Assembly (NCBI GenBank): GCA_045636925.1
Contig: JAZTYK010000018.1
Location: 1 to 19,005, forward strand
Direction: 5' to 3'
Source of the DNA: JAZTYK01 sp045636925
GTDB lineage: Bacteria; Bacillota; Clostridia; Oscillospirales; Butyricicoccaceae
Length of the DNA: 19,005 bases
Shown here piece by piece: positions 6,462 through 14,942 of the stretch (position 1 is its first letter; each line of letters opens with the position of its first letter). Under the pieces are notes generated by a model that saw nothing but the letters and a program-made list of their open reading frames with translations, had not been told where the DNA came from and did no database searches. Made by a program: the position numbers and the translations under genes.

Positions 6462-7187
6462 GTGCAAAACAATTTGTATGTACGCGGCTTAAAACTGAAT
6501 GCTCCCGTACCGCAAAACAGCTATCTGCATGCGTTGCCGGTGGTGCAGCATTTACAGCGCTGCGCACAACTGGAGTTTTCTGTGCCTGTTACCTTTTTGG
6601 CGGGAGAAAACGGCGCGGGAAAATCCACTCTGCTGGAGGCCATTGCCGCAGGCATGGGCTTCAATCCCGAAGGTGGAACGATAAACTTTCACTTTGCCAC
6701 TGCAAACACCCATTCAGACCTCCATCGACATCTGACTGTGATCAAAGGGCCGTATATGCGCAAGGACGGCTTTTTCCTGCGGGCTGAGAGTTTTTATAAT
6801 CTGGCCACCAACATCGATGAGATCGGCGCAGAACACAATTACGGCGGCGAATCACTGCATTGCCGCTCTCATGGAGAAAGCTTGCTGGCTTTGGTAGAGA
6901 ACCGGTTCTCCGGTCACGGATTATACCTGCTGGATGAGCCGGAGGCTGCTTTGTCCCCCACCGGGATTCTACGGTTGTTATGCAGCATAGACCGGTTGGT
7001 CAAGCAAGGCGCGCAGTTCATTATTTCAACTCACTCCCCCATGCTGATGGCTTTCCCCGGTGCGCAGGTGTTGTGGCTGGATCAGCGGGGAATCACGCCA
7101 ATGGAATATAAACAGACCGATCATTATCGTCTGACCCGGCGTTTTTTGGAGTCACCGGAGCGAATGCTGCAAGAGCTGCTAGAGTAA
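6462..7187 (+). CDS. Stand-alone ABC-like AAA ATPase (COG3910-type)
   Basis: A 241-residue soluble ATPase of the ABC/SMC-like fold, not attached to a transporter. It has a Walker A GENGAGKS (residues 48-55), a shortened signature-like SHGES (136-140), a Walker B LYLLDEPEA with Asp158 and catalytic Glu159, and an ISTHSP switch with His191. These small predicted ATPases are widespread and their cellular role is unclear. The start is GTG at 6462, supported by AAAGGAGG eight bases upstream; no in-frame ATG nearby would retain the Walker A with a better site. No permease gene is adjacent in the same direction. The gene is closed by the strong terminator that it shares with the phosphate transporter gene. 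A small hairpin plus T-run (6390-6408) lies upstream. Confidence 0.9.
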   Translation: MQNNLYVRGLKLNAPVPQNSYLHALPVVQHLQRCAQLEFSVPVTFLAGENGAGKSTLLEAIAAGMGFNPEGGTINFHFATANTHSDLHRHLTVIKGPYMRKDGFFLRAESFYNLATNIDEIGAEHNYGGESLHCRSHGESLLALVENRFSGHGLYLLDEPEAALSPTGILRLLCSIDRLVKQGAQFIISTHSPMLMAFPGAQVLWLDQRGITPMEYKQTDHYRLTRRFLESPERMLQELLE

Positions 7188-7219
7188 AATTGTAATCATA
7201 AGCCGTCATTTCATGACGA

Positions 7220-7254
7220 AAAAAGGCTGTTTCCCACTGGGAAACAGCCTTTTT
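7220..7254. terminator. Bidirectional intrinsic terminator
   Basis: A 16-bp perfect stem (7220-7235 and 7239-7254) with an ACT loop, flanked by A and T runs. A second small hairpin, CGTCAT-TTC-ATGACG, lies just before it at 7204-7218. It separates the convergent ATPase and Na/Pi genes. Confidence 0.93.
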
Positions 7255-7265
7255 ATGATGCGGGT

Positions 7266-8906
7266 TTAATTCGCCATTGCAATCTTGGCAAAGGACTGGG
7301 CAATATTCAGTCCGTGATCACCAACACGCTCGAAGTCGGTAAGCAGTTCGGAATACAGGACGCAAGCTTCTTCGGAGCACAGACCTTGGCGCATGCGTTG
7401 CAGGTGCTGCTCGCGGAAAGAATCGGTCATGTCGTCGATCTGCTGCTCCATGCCAGCGATATCACTGAGCCATTCGGTAGTGTCTGCCGGCTCTTCCAGC
7501 ATTTTACGCAGCATCTTGCCGGTAATGCTCTGCATCTGGCGGATATCATCCTGCGCCTGCTGGGAAAAAGCGATCTTTTTGTCACGGATTATGTTGGTGT
7601 ACTCTGCGATATTCATGGCATGGTCACCGATCCGCTCGGTGTTGCCGGTGATCAAGAAGTACTCCTCAATGGCGGCAATGTCTGCATCGCTCTTTTCAAA
7701 GGACAGAATGCGGGCGATATACTGAGAAATCTCCTTGTTCATGACATCGATAGACTCCTCAGCCGCTTCGAGGGAGGCAATATTCGCTTTGCCCTGGCTG
7801 AGGACGGCATCGAAGCCCTTGTCCACATTGTCGCTGGCCAGCACGATCATGCGGCGGATCTCATGGGATAGCACATCCATCTGGATGGCGGAAGAACCAA
7901 ACAGGCTGCGGCCGCGATACAGATCGCCGGCCAGCACATCTGCCATGGTCATCTCAGCCACAGGCTTCTTGGTATCCGGCAGGATCTTGATTGCCAGAGA
8001 AGCCAGGTAGGTGCCAAAGGGGATCAGCAGCAAACTGGTGGTAACGTTGAAGGTGATGTGCATAGCGGCAATCTGGCCGGCAGGGGCACCGGGAACCAAA
8101 GTCTCGATCCACTCTGCCACAGGCAGCAGTAGCGCCAGCGCTGTAAACACGGCAGTACCGATCAGATTAAACATCAAGTGGATCAGCGTCGTCCGCTTTG
8201 CATTGCGGCTGGTGCCGAAAGATGCCAGCACGGCGGTGATGCAAGTACCGATATTCTGACCAAACAGCACAAACATGGAGCCGCGAAGGCCGATCAAGCC
8301 ACTATTAGCCAGTGTCTGCAGAATACCGATGGAGGCCGAGGAGGACTGGATGATGGCAGTAAAGATCGCACCCACCAAAATGCCCAGCACCGGATTGGAG
8401 AACCGGGTCATCAGGGAAACAAAAGCTTCGGACTCACGCAGGGGATACATGGCAGCGCTCATCATATCCATACCGATGAACAGCACACCCAGACCAGCCA
8501 GGATATTGCCGATATGATGGGCTTTGGGGGACTTCAGGAATACCACCATGGCCACACCGATAAAGGCGAACAAGGGGGCCATAGCGCCCACATCCAGGGA
8601 GATGAGCAGACCGGTAACGGTAGTACCAATGTTGGCACCCATGATGATCCATACTGCCTGCTGCAGGGCCATCATACCGGAGTTAACAAAGCCAACTACC
8701 ATAACAGTGGTGGCAGAGGAGGACTGGATCACCGCAGTAATGACCGCACCCACCAGAACACCCAGAATTCGATTCGAGGTCAGTTTTTCCAGAATTTCTT
8801 TCATGCGATTGCCGGCGGCAGCCTCCAGACCACCACTCATCATCTGCATGCCATACAAAAACAGCGCCAAGCCGCCAAACAGGCCAAGAATGTCTGTCAT
8901 TTGCAT
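7266..8906 (-). CDS. Na+/phosphate cotransporter family protein with PhoU-like C-terminal domain
   Basis: A 546-residue protein. The first about 310 residues form the duplicated Na/Pi-cotransporter (NptA/PF02690-type) membrane domain. Each half carries a QSSS signature (QSSSATT at 61-67, QSSSAS at 187-192) followed by a glycine motif (GANIGTT at 90-96, GQNIGT at 216-221). The rest, about 340-546, is helical with repeated E..ERIGDHAMNIAE and DFERVGDHGLNIAQ motifs, which is the PhoU fold. Such proteins are thought to move phosphate with sodium. The first of two close ATGs is chosen because GGAG lies 11 bases upstream of it. A consensus promoter precedes the gene, and a LysR regulator is divergent, the usual arrangement for a regulator and its target. 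Confidence 0.95.
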   Translation of the reverse strand: MQMTDILGLFGGLALFLYGMQMMSGGLEAAAGNRMKEILEKLTSNRILGVLVGAVITAVIQSSSATTVMVVGFVNSGMMALQQAVWIIMGANIGTTVTGLLISLDVGAMAPLFAFIGVAMVVFLKSPKAHHIGNILAGLGVLFIGMDMMSAAMYPLRESEAFVSLMTRFSNPVLGILVGAIFTAIIQSSSASIGILQTLANSGLIGLRGSMFVLFGQNIGTCITAVLASFGTSRNAKRTTLIHLMFNLIGTAVFTALALLLPVAEWIETLVPGAPAGQIAAMHITFNVTTSLLLIPFGTYLASLAIKILPDTKKPVAEMTMADVLAGDLYRGRSLFGSSAIQMDVLSHEIRRMIVLASDNVDKGFDAVLSQGKANIASLEAAEESIDVMNKEISQYIARILSFEKSDADIAAIEEYFLITGNTERIGDHAMNIAEYTNIIRDKKIAFSQQAQDDIRQMQSITGKMLRKMLEEPADTTEWLSDIAGMEQQIDDMTDSFREQHLQRMRQGLCSEEACVLYSELLTDFERVGDHGLNIAQSFAKIAMAN

Positions 8907-8937
8907 TTACAATTACGCTCCTTTTCTTTCTCACTTC

Positions 8938-8988
8938 AATATATCATTTCATAATCAGTTATGTTGTATTATGCGTACCTGATATATT
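8938..8988. repeat. Nested inverted repeats at the Na/Pi gene promoter
   Basis: Exact nine-base arms AATATATCA (8938-8946) and TGATATATT (8980-8988) lie 42 bp apart centre to centre. Inside are the shorter pairs CATAAT (8950-8955) with ATTATG (8968-8973), and CATAA-tcag-TTATG (8950-8963). The right outer arm overlaps the -10 box and lies mostly upstream of the predicted start, so it would act in DNA, not RNA. Confidence 0.5.
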
Positions 8989-9014
8989 ATATAAAGTGTT
9001 TGTTCTGCTGTCAA
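8986..9014 (-). promoter_or_regulatory. Consensus sigma-A promoter of the Na/Pi gene
   Basis: On the minus strand a perfect TTGACA (9009-9014), a 17-base spacer and a perfect TATAAT (8986-8991). The predicted start is near 8979, giving a leader of about 73 bases. A fully consensus promoter implies strong basal transcription, probably held down by a regulator. Confidence 0.85.
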
Positions 9015-9140
9015 CGGCTTTTTATTCCCACTTTTGAAACCTTTGCTTCTTCTTTACTGCAAGCAGTTCTCAATGATATTTATCGGTTTTTTCAATACTT
9101 TCGACGAGTTATAGTGTTTCCCGAAAGTTCTGGAAAACGG

Positions 9141-9169
9141 TGGAAATCTAAAACTCAAGATGCTATAAT
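9141..9169 (+). promoter_or_regulatory. Promoter of the LysR-type regulator, extended -10
   Basis: TGGAAA (9141-9146), a 17-base spacer and TATAAT (9164-9169), preceded by TGC to give an extended -10. The start is predicted near 9176, 66 bases before the chosen ATG. Confidence 0.7.
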
Positions 9170-9241
9170 ATCAGCGAAATTACAGTGATGGCCCCACCTT
9201 TACCCTATCACCCGTCAAAGAGAAAAGCGAGGAAGTCAGCC

Positions 9242-10159
9242 ATGAGCAACATCAGTCTGAAGCAACTGGAAGTTTTTGTGACCGTTGCCGAATGCGGCAG
9301 TTTCACTGAGGCCGGACGCAAATTATACCTTTCTCAATCGACCATCAGCAGCCATATCAGTGCGCTGGAAGACTCCTTGTGCGTGGTACTGATCCGGCGC
9401 GAAGTTCGTCGTCGTCTTTCTTTGACCGCAGACGGCAAGCGCGTGTATCAGTATGCCAAAGATGTGATTTCCAAATGTAATGCACTGGAGCAGGCAGTGG
9501 CCGGACCAGTGCGCCGCGAATTGGTGATCGGTGCTTCTACCGCTCCCGCCAAAAGTATTTTGCCCCAATATATTTTCCGCTTTTCCAACACCTATCCGGA
9601 ATGCTGCTGCATCGTAAAAAGCGGTGACAGTGAACAGATTCAGAAGATGGTTCTGGACGGTGATGTCCAGATCGGCTTTGTTGGCAGCACCGACAACCGA
9701 CAGGCACTGCACTATGAGAAGATTGCGGAAGACCACCTTGTGTTGATCACGCCTAACACCCCTCGTTTTGCCGCCTTGCATGCCGCCGGCACATTAGGTC
9801 GCTCGTTACTGGGTGAGCCGATGATTTTCCGTGATTCCGGCTCCGGCACACAGAAGATGATCGACAATTACTTCAGTTCCCGTGAAGTGGATATGCGCAA
9901 ACTTTCGGTTAAGTACTATGTTTCCGATCCGGAACTGTTGCAGGAACTGGTTGTCAGCGGTGCAGGTGTTTCGATTTTGTCTGCATTGAGCGTACAGGAC
10001 CGCGTTTGTGACGGTAAGCTGTTGTCCTTTGAGCTTGAATCCGCACCGGTATATCGCAACATTTATATGGTGACACGGAAAAACGCAGCACTCAGCGAAC
10101 TGAGCAAGGCCTTTATTGCACAGATTCATCATGAGATCGGTCGCACCAACGATCGCTGA
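9242..10159 (+). CDS. LysR-family transcriptional regulator
   Basis: A 305-residue LysR-type regulator. The N-terminal winged helix (about residues 3-62) has the classical pattern LKQLEVFVTVAECGSFTEAG followed by LSQSTISSHISALE. The co-inducer domain follows from about residue 85 with IGASTAPAKSILPQYIFRF, GDVQIGFVG and VVSGAGVSILS. The pattern is nearest, from memory, to the CysB/selenium-metabolism-associated type of LysR, but nothing in the window supports that specific role. I place the start at 9242. GAGGA lies eight bases upstream, the family homology begins there, and the earlier in-frame ATG at 9185 is only about nine bases past the predicted transcription start and has no ribosome site. 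It is divergent from the Na/Pi gene, which is its most obvious target. Confidence 0.92.
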   Translation: MSNISLKQLEVFVTVAECGSFTEAGRKLYLSQSTISSHISALEDSLCVVLIRREVRRRLSLTADGKRVYQYAKDVISKCNALEQAVAGPVRRELVIGASTAPAKSILPQYIFRFSNTYPECCCIVKSGDSEQIQKMVLDGDVQIGFVGSTDNRQALHYEKIAEDHLVLITPNTPRFAALHAAGTLGRSLLGEPMIFRDSGSGTQKMIDNYFSSREVDMRKLSVKYYVSDPELLQELVVSGAGVSILSALSVQDRVCDGKLLSFELESAPVYRNIYMVTRKNAALSELSKAFIAQIHHEIGRTNDR

Positions 10160-10173
10160 TCTTCTTTCATAAC

Positions 10174-10212
10174 AACAAAGACTGTCCCGATTTATTCGGG
10201 ACAGTCTTTGTT
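10174..10212. terminator. Bidirectional intrinsic terminator
   Basis: A 17-bp perfect stem (10174-10190 and 10196-10212) with a TTTAT loop, lying between the convergent LysR and response-regulator genes. It is the longest perfect stem in the window. Confidence 0.93.
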
Positions 10213-10237
10213 ATACAGCGTATGTTTGAATGCGAGG

Positions 10238-10951
10238 TCAGGCTTCTTCGTCTTCTGCGCACATGCGATAGCCCACGCCCAACTCGTTGACGATATATTT
10301 TCTTTCGCCCGGGCGGCAGCCCAGCTTTTTGCGGATGTTGGCCATATTTACCTGCAATTTCTTGATGCCTCCCTCGTCTGCCGCGCCCCAGATTTCTCGA
10401 ATGATCGCGGTATAGGTAAGCACCTTGCCGGCATGTGCCGACAGCAGGGCGACAATGTTATATTCTGTTTGTGTTAACCGGATATCATTGCCGCACACCA
10501 GTACAGAGCGGCGATCGTAATCGATTACCATATCGTGCAGCAGAAACTTCCCGGCAGATACCGCAGCCAACGCACGCTGGCCGCTGTTGCGCAAGGTTGC
10601 ACGGACACGAGCCAACAGTTCTGCCGTTCCGAAGGGTTTTGTGATATAATCATTGGCACCGCGATCCAGCGCGATCACCTTGTCATTTTCGTCTGTACGT
10701 GCAGATAGAACGATGATCGGGACACCGCTGCTTTGACGAACATGCGAAATAAAATCAATACCATCCATATCCGGGAGACCCAGATCCAGCACTACCAAAT
10801 CCGGAAGGTGTGAGGCAAACATCAGCTGCCCGCTGCGGCCACTATTGGCCGTCAGCACCTGGTAGCCGTTTGCTTCCATGATAGTCTGCACAAAACTGCA
10901 GATATTATATTCGTCTTCGATAACCAGTATCTTGTACTTATTGTTGCTCAT
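10238..10951 (-). CDS. KdpE-like OmpR/PhoB-family response regulator
   Basis: A 237-residue two-domain response regulator. The receiver domain (about 7-120) has the acidic pair Glu12/Asp13, phospho-acceptor Asp56 in VVLDLGLPD, Ser83 and Lys105 in ITKPF. The C-terminal winged helix (about 140-232) has LTQTEYNIVALLSAHAGKVLT, IWG and the VNELGVGYRM end, which is the OmpR/PhoB type; overall it is closest to KdpE. The start has GGAGG six bases upstream and overlaps the end of the kinase gene by 14 bases, so translation is coupled. It is the last gene of the ATPase-kinase-regulator unit. No kdpFABC genes are in the window, so potassium control is not shown and the target may be elsewhere or this same unit. 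Confidence 0.93.
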   Translation of the reverse strand: MSNNKYKILVIEDEYNICSFVQTIMEANGYQVLTANSGRSGQLMFASHLPDLVVLDLGLPDMDGIDFISHVRQSSGVPIIVLSARTDENDKVIALDRGANDYITKPFGTAELLARVRATLRNSGQRALAAVSAGKFLLHDMVIDYDRRSVLVCGNDIRLTQTEYNIVALLSAHAGKVLTYTAIIREIWGAADEGGIKKLQVNMANIRKKLGCRPGERKYIVNELGVGYRMCAEDEEA

Positions 10952-12002
10952 AGCTTTCCTCCAGTTTCAGTGAAAAGCGGAAGATGGCGCCGCCTTGCGG
11001 CAGATTGCTTGCCTCGATTTGGCCACCATGGGCTTTTATGATTGCAGCACATACCGAAAGGCCGATCCCCATATTTCTTCGGCGGCTGTCGGCTGCCGGC
11101 TGTGTTTGATCCAAGTCGCCGCTGAACAAACGTTCCAGCTTGTTTGCGGGGATCCCACAGCCGTTATCCCATATAGAAAACACCGCTTGATCCTCTCGGA
11201 TCTGCACCCCCAGATGCAATGCCGTCATGCCCTTGGCGTGATACACCGCATTTTCCAGCAGATTCAAAAGCACCTGCTGGATCAGCATGGCATCCATTGG
11301 AATGCTGACAAACTCCTCCGGCAGATCCAGCGCCACATGCTGCTCCGGATAGCTTTTGTGGAACTTCAGCAAAACCGCATCGATCAATTCTTCCAGCACG
11401 GTATTTTTCGTTGATATTTCCACTCCGTCGCTACCGATGCGGGTGACTGAAAGCAGATTCTCCACCATACGGATCAGCCATTCTGCATCGGTCTGCACCT
11501 CTCCCAGCAGCTTTAGTTGCTGGGCTTTGGTCAGCGAGTCATAGTTTTCAATGACAGCAGAGCAAGCGCCGTAAACAGAGGTCAGCGGTGTGCGCAAATC
11601 ATGGGACACTGCCCGAAGCAGATTTGCCCGCAAACGCTCGCGCTCACCTTCGGTCTTCATGGCCTGACTCTGCTTGATCTGTGTGGTAAGCGCGCCGGTC
11701 ATAATGGCTACCACCAGCATACCCACTGCAGAAGCCAGGCACTCTGGTGTGATCAGGTCAAACGCATAGTACGGTGCCGTAAAGGTGAAGTTTACCGCAA
11801 GCACACTGATGAGAGATGCCGTAATGCCCCAAAAGTAACCTTTTGTGCTGCGTGAAATCAGAAACACGCCCAATACAAAGTTCATGGGGACCAATGTCCG
11901 GGTATCAAAAATCTCCTGCAGGAAAATATTGATCAGAAAGACCGCTACCAAGATAACTGCTGTGCGCAGACCATCTCGCCAGGAAAGTTGTTTCAGTTTC
12001 AC
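10938..12002 (-). CDS. KdpD-like sensor histidine kinase lacking the N-terminal sensor half
   Basis: A 354-residue membrane kinase. Residues about 12-110 form the four-helix DUF4118 membrane domain of KdpD, including VPMNFVLGVFLISRSTKGYF and the NFTFTAPYYAFD segment. Next come the HisKA domain with AVSHDLRTPLTS (phospho-accepting His134) and an HATPase domain with LLENAVYHA (Asn251), DNGCGI (Asp279) and MGIGLSV (G box near 311-316). The KdpD and Usp domains of full-length KdpD (about 900 residues) are absent; a stop codon lies just upstream, so this is a naturally short form, not a window artefact. Two GTG starts are possible: 12011 has no good ribosome site, while 12002 has AGGTGG five bases upstream. 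It follows the cation ATPase by about 60 bases and overlaps the response-regulator gene. Confidence 0.9.
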   Translation of the reverse strand: MKLKQLSWRDGLRTAVILVAVFLINIFLQEIFDTRTLVPMNFVLGVFLISRSTKGYFWGITASLISVLAVNFTFTAPYYAFDLITPECLASAVGMLVVAIMTGALTTQIKQSQAMKTEGERERLRANLLRAVSHDLRTPLTSVYGACSAVIENYDSLTKAQQLKLLGEVQTDAEWLIRMVENLLSVTRIGSDGVEISTKNTVLEELIDAVLLKFHKSYPEQHVALDLPEEFVSIPMDAMLIQQVLLNLLENAVYHAKGMTALHLGVQIREDQAVFSIWDNGCGIPANKLERLFSGDLDQTQPAADSRRRNMGIGLSVCAAIIKAHGGQIEASNLPQGGAIFRFSLKLEESYEQQ

Positions 12003-12040
12003 AGATTCCACCTTCTATCATCAAAGAAGTGTTGTTTGCG

Positions 12041-12061
12041 TGCATTCCCTCACAGAATGCA
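12041..12061 (-). other. Intercistronic hairpin between ATPase and kinase genes
   Basis: Seven-base arms TGCATTC (12041-12047) and GAATGCA (12055-12061) with a seven-base loop, directly after the ATPase stop codon. No T-run follows on the minus strand, so it is not a standard terminator. It may stabilise or process the message so the ATPase part is more abundant than the kinase part. Confidence 0.45.
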
Positions 12062-12066
12062 AGAAA

Positions 12067-14700
12067 TCAGTTTTTGCCGCCGCGGCGCTGGAAGAACTTG
12101 ACGGTTTCTACAATGGGCAGCACGCAAAAGCCCAAACCGATGGCAATCAGATATTCAACCAGGCTGATGCCGGTAAAGCCAAAGGCTTCAGCCAGGAAAG
12201 GAATCTCGCAGACGGCGGTCGTGGCCAGTACAGTGCCCACTGCTGCCAGAACCAGCACCTTGTTTTGCTTGGGCAGGCGGAAGATACTGCCGCGCTGAGA
12301 TCGCATGTTAAAGCTGTGGAAAATCTCGGCCATAGACATGGTCAAGAAAGCCATGGTCATTCCCTCGGCGCTGGAGGCAATTTCCCACACACCGGATTCC
12401 AAGTAGTGACCGATGAAATAGCTGAGCAGCACCAACGCTGCTACCATGGCGCCCTGGTAGGCTACATCAAATCCCATACCGCCGGCAAAGATGCCCGCCT
12501 TGGCAGAGCGGGGTTTGCGCTGCATGATATCCGGCTCGGCCTCTTCCATGCCCAATGCCAGGGCAGGGAAACAGTCGGTGACCAGATTGATCCACAGCAG
12601 ATGCGCCGGTTTCAGAATTACAAAGCCCATCAGTGTTGCCACGAAAATGCTGATGACCTCACTCATGTTGGAGCCCAGCAGGAACTGAATTGCTTTGCGG
12701 ATATTGTCATAAATACGGCGGCCTTCTTCGACAGCGCCTACGATGGTGGCAAAGTTGTCATCGGTAAGCACCATATCTGCCACATTCTTGGTAACGTCAG
12801 TTCCGGTGATGCCCATGCCTACGCCGATATCGGCGGACTTAATGGAAGGTGCATCGTTGACACCGTCACCGGTCATAGCCGTAATGAAGCCTGCTTCACG
12901 CCAGGCATTGACCACGTGGGTCTTGTGCTCGGGCTGCACGCGGGCATAAACCGTAATATTCTGCAGTTCTTTTGCAAAAGTGGCATCATCCATGTCATCC
13001 AGCTGCGCACCGGTGATGGCACGGCAGCCTTCACCCAAAATGCCCAGTTCTTTGGCAATGGCAGTTGCGGTGTCGATGTGGTCACCGGTGATCATGATCG
13101 CGCGAACACCGGCGGTGCCGCACTGAACGATGGCATCCTTTACCTCGGGACGGACAGGATCGATCATGCCGCTGAGGCCAAGGAAGCAAAGATCGCATTC
13201 CAACCAAGTGGGATCATACTGCTGAGGCTCTCCGCTGTACTTGCGATAAGCGCAAGCCAGAACACGCAGCGCCTTATCTGCCATGGCTTTGTTTGCATCC
13301 AGGATCTCCCGGCGCAACCGGTCAGTCATGGGAACTTCTTCACCATCACGCAAACAGGTGGTGCAGCGATCCAGAATTACATCGGGTGCGCCCTTGGTGT
13401 ATTGGACAAACCCGGTACCGGTGCCGTGGACAGTGGACATCATCTTGCGGCCTGAATCAAAAGGAGCTTCTCCCACGCGGGGAAACTGGGTTTTCAGCAG
13501 CGGTTTTGGCATTTCCAGCTTGTTTGCCCAATTGACCAGTGCCACCTCGGTGGGTTCACCGGTGGCGCCCTCTTCAGTCAATTCTGCATCGCAGCACAGT
13601 GCCATGGCGGCAGCGGTGCGCTTTTCATCGTCGCCATAATAGTCGACAACGGTCATTTTGTTCTGGGTCAGCGTGCCGGTCTTGTCGGAGCAGATGATTT
13701 GGGCGCAACCCAGGGTCTCTACCGCAGTCAAGCGACGAATAATCGCACCGCGTTTGGACATGTTGGTAACACCGATGGACAAAACAACGGTAACAACAGC
13801 TGCCAAACCCTCGGGAATGGCGGCAACTGCCAGAGAAACCGCAACCATAAAGCTATCCATCACAGTGTTGAGCGACAGTCCGCCGGCGCGGAGGATCTGC
13901 ACGCCAAAGATGACAACACAGATGCCCAGTACCAGCCAGGTCAGCAGGTGCGACAGCTGGCTCAGTTTGCGCTGTAGGGGTGTTTGGCCCTCTTCTGCCT
14001 GTGCCAGTGCGTCTGCGATTTTGCCCATTTCAGTTTCCATACCGGTGGCGGTAATGACGGCACTTCCGCGGCCATATACCACAGTAGAGCCCATGTAAAC
14101 CATATTTTTGCGGTCACCCAGAGGAATGTCACGGGCATTTTCGCGCAGGAAAATCTGGTCGATATACTTTAGAACCGGTACCGATTCGCCGGTCAGGGCG
14201 GCTTCTTCTGCCTTTAAGCTGGCGCTCTCCAGCAGACGGGCATCTGCGGGAACGGCATCGCCGGCTTCCAGCAAAATCACGTCACCGGGCACCAGATCTT
14301 CACTGCGAACTACCGACATTTTGCCGTCACGCAGGACTTTGGAGGTGGCAGCAGCCATCTCCTGCAATGCCTCAATAGCTTTTTCTGCCTTACTTTCCTG
14401 ATAAACACCCAGAATGCTGTTTACAAGTACAACAGCCAGAATGATCACAACATCTGTCAGGCTTTCACCCTCAGCCACTGCCAAAACACCGCTGATCAAC
14501 GCGGCAGCCAGCAAAATCAGGATCATGGGATCGGCCAATTGCTTGAAGAACCGAACAACCAGAGAGTCTTTTTTTGCCTCGACCAGCTTATTCTTACCGT
14601 ACTGTTCCTGACGGCGCGCTACCTCCGCAGCAGTAAGGCCTTCGGGAGTGCTGTTCATCTGCTCTAAAACAGCTTGAACAGATTCACAATAATGCTTCAT
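12067..14700 (-). CDS. Calcium-type cation-transporting P-type ATPase (P2A/PMCA-like)
   Basis: An 877-residue P-type ATPase that exports a divalent cation, most likely Ca2+, from the cytoplasm. It has the N-terminal cation-ATPase domain, the actuator TGES (170-173), the phosphorylation motif DKTGT with Asp339, the nucleotide-binding KGAPD (436-440) and the hinge TGDGVNDAP (610-618). Calcium-type ion-site residues are visible: PEGL in the fourth helix (296-299), the NMSE stretch in the fifth (678-681) and NLVTD in the sixth (705-709). The start is 14700, because AAAGGAG lies seven bases before this ATG; an upstream in-frame ATG at 14739 lacks a site. It heads a unit with the KdpD/KdpE-like pair, which may respond to ion or membrane stress. 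Mg2+ or Mn2+ cannot be excluded as substrate. Confidence 0.95.
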   Translation of the reverse strand: MKHYCESVQAVLEQMNSTPEGLTAAEVARRQEQYGKNKLVEAKKDSLVVRFFKQLADPMILILLAAALISGVLAVAEGESLTDVVIILAVVLVNSILGVYQESKAEKAIEALQEMAAATSKVLRDGKMSVVRSEDLVPGDVILLEAGDAVPADARLLESASLKAEEAALTGESVPVLKYIDQIFLRENARDIPLGDRKNMVYMGSTVVYGRGSAVITATGMETEMGKIADALAQAEEGQTPLQRKLSQLSHLLTWLVLGICVVIFGVQILRAGGLSLNTVMDSFMVAVSLAVAAIPEGLAAVVTVVLSIGVTNMSKRGAIIRRLTAVETLGCAQIICSDKTGTLTQNKMTVVDYYGDDEKRTAAAMALCCDAELTEEGATGEPTEVALVNWANKLEMPKPLLKTQFPRVGEAPFDSGRKMMSTVHGTGTGFVQYTKGAPDVILDRCTTCLRDGEEVPMTDRLRREILDANKAMADKALRVLACAYRKYSGEPQQYDPTWLECDLCFLGLSGMIDPVRPEVKDAIVQCGTAGVRAIMITGDHIDTATAIAKELGILGEGCRAITGAQLDDMDDATFAKELQNITVYARVQPEHKTHVVNAWREAGFITAMTGDGVNDAPSIKSADIGVGMGITGTDVTKNVADMVLTDDNFATIVGAVEEGRRIYDNIRKAIQFLLGSNMSEVISIFVATLMGFVILKPAHLLWINLVTDCFPALALGMEEAEPDIMQRKPRSAKAGIFAGGMGFDVAYQGAMVAALVLLSYFIGHYLESGVWEIASSAEGMTMAFLTMSMAEIFHSFNMRSQRGSIFRLPKQNKVLVLAAVGTVLATTAVCEIPFLAEAFGFTGISLVEYLIAIGLGFCVLPIVETVKFFQRRGGKN

Positions 14701-14780
14701 GCGAGTCTCCTTTATCGTCATATTTTTCACTGTATTCATGGACTAAGGTCGGTGTGCAATATGATATCGGCACTCTATTT

Positions 14781-14789
14781 ATTATAGCA
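14781..14789 (-). promoter_or_regulatory. Extended -10 promoter of the ATPase unit
   Basis: On the minus strand a perfect TATAAT (14781-14786) is preceded by TGC, giving an extended -10. No good -35 is seen at 16-18 bases, as often happens with extended -10 promoters. The start is predicted near 14774, a leader of about 74 bases. The rest of the stretch up to 14911 shows no gene or other clear signal. Confidence 0.6.
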
Positions 14790-14911
14790 ATTATCCAGTA
14801 AAGATGCGGTAAAAACCATAAATTATTGTACCATGGCAAAGAATCGATGTAAAGAAACCCCGCTGCACCCTTTTGCACACCTTTGTATTGTGTTCTCTCC
14901 ACACTCGTATG

Positions 14912-14942
14912 AGAAAAGCGCCTGACTATCAGGCGCTTTTCT
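14912..14942 (-). terminator. Strong terminator of the candidate small RNA
   Basis: A 14-bp perfect stem (14912-14925 and 14929-14942) with a three-base loop, symmetrical in A and T runs. No plus-strand gene ends here, so the sensible user is the minus-strand transcript starting near 15161. Confidence 0.9.

Noticed and set aside
9185..9241. Upstream in-frame start for the LysR gene adding 19 residues
   Set aside because: No ribosome site is present, it lies about nine bases after the predicted transcription start, and the added residues are outside the family alignment.
11845..13455. Long plus-strand frame opposite the calcium-type ATPase and kinase
   Set aside because: The minus-strand genes carry clear motifs. 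The plus frame crosses two real genes and has no ribosome site.
14701..14739. Upstream in-frame ATG for the ATPase
   Set aside because: The ATG at 14700 has AAAGGAG at ideal distance, while the upstream one has none.
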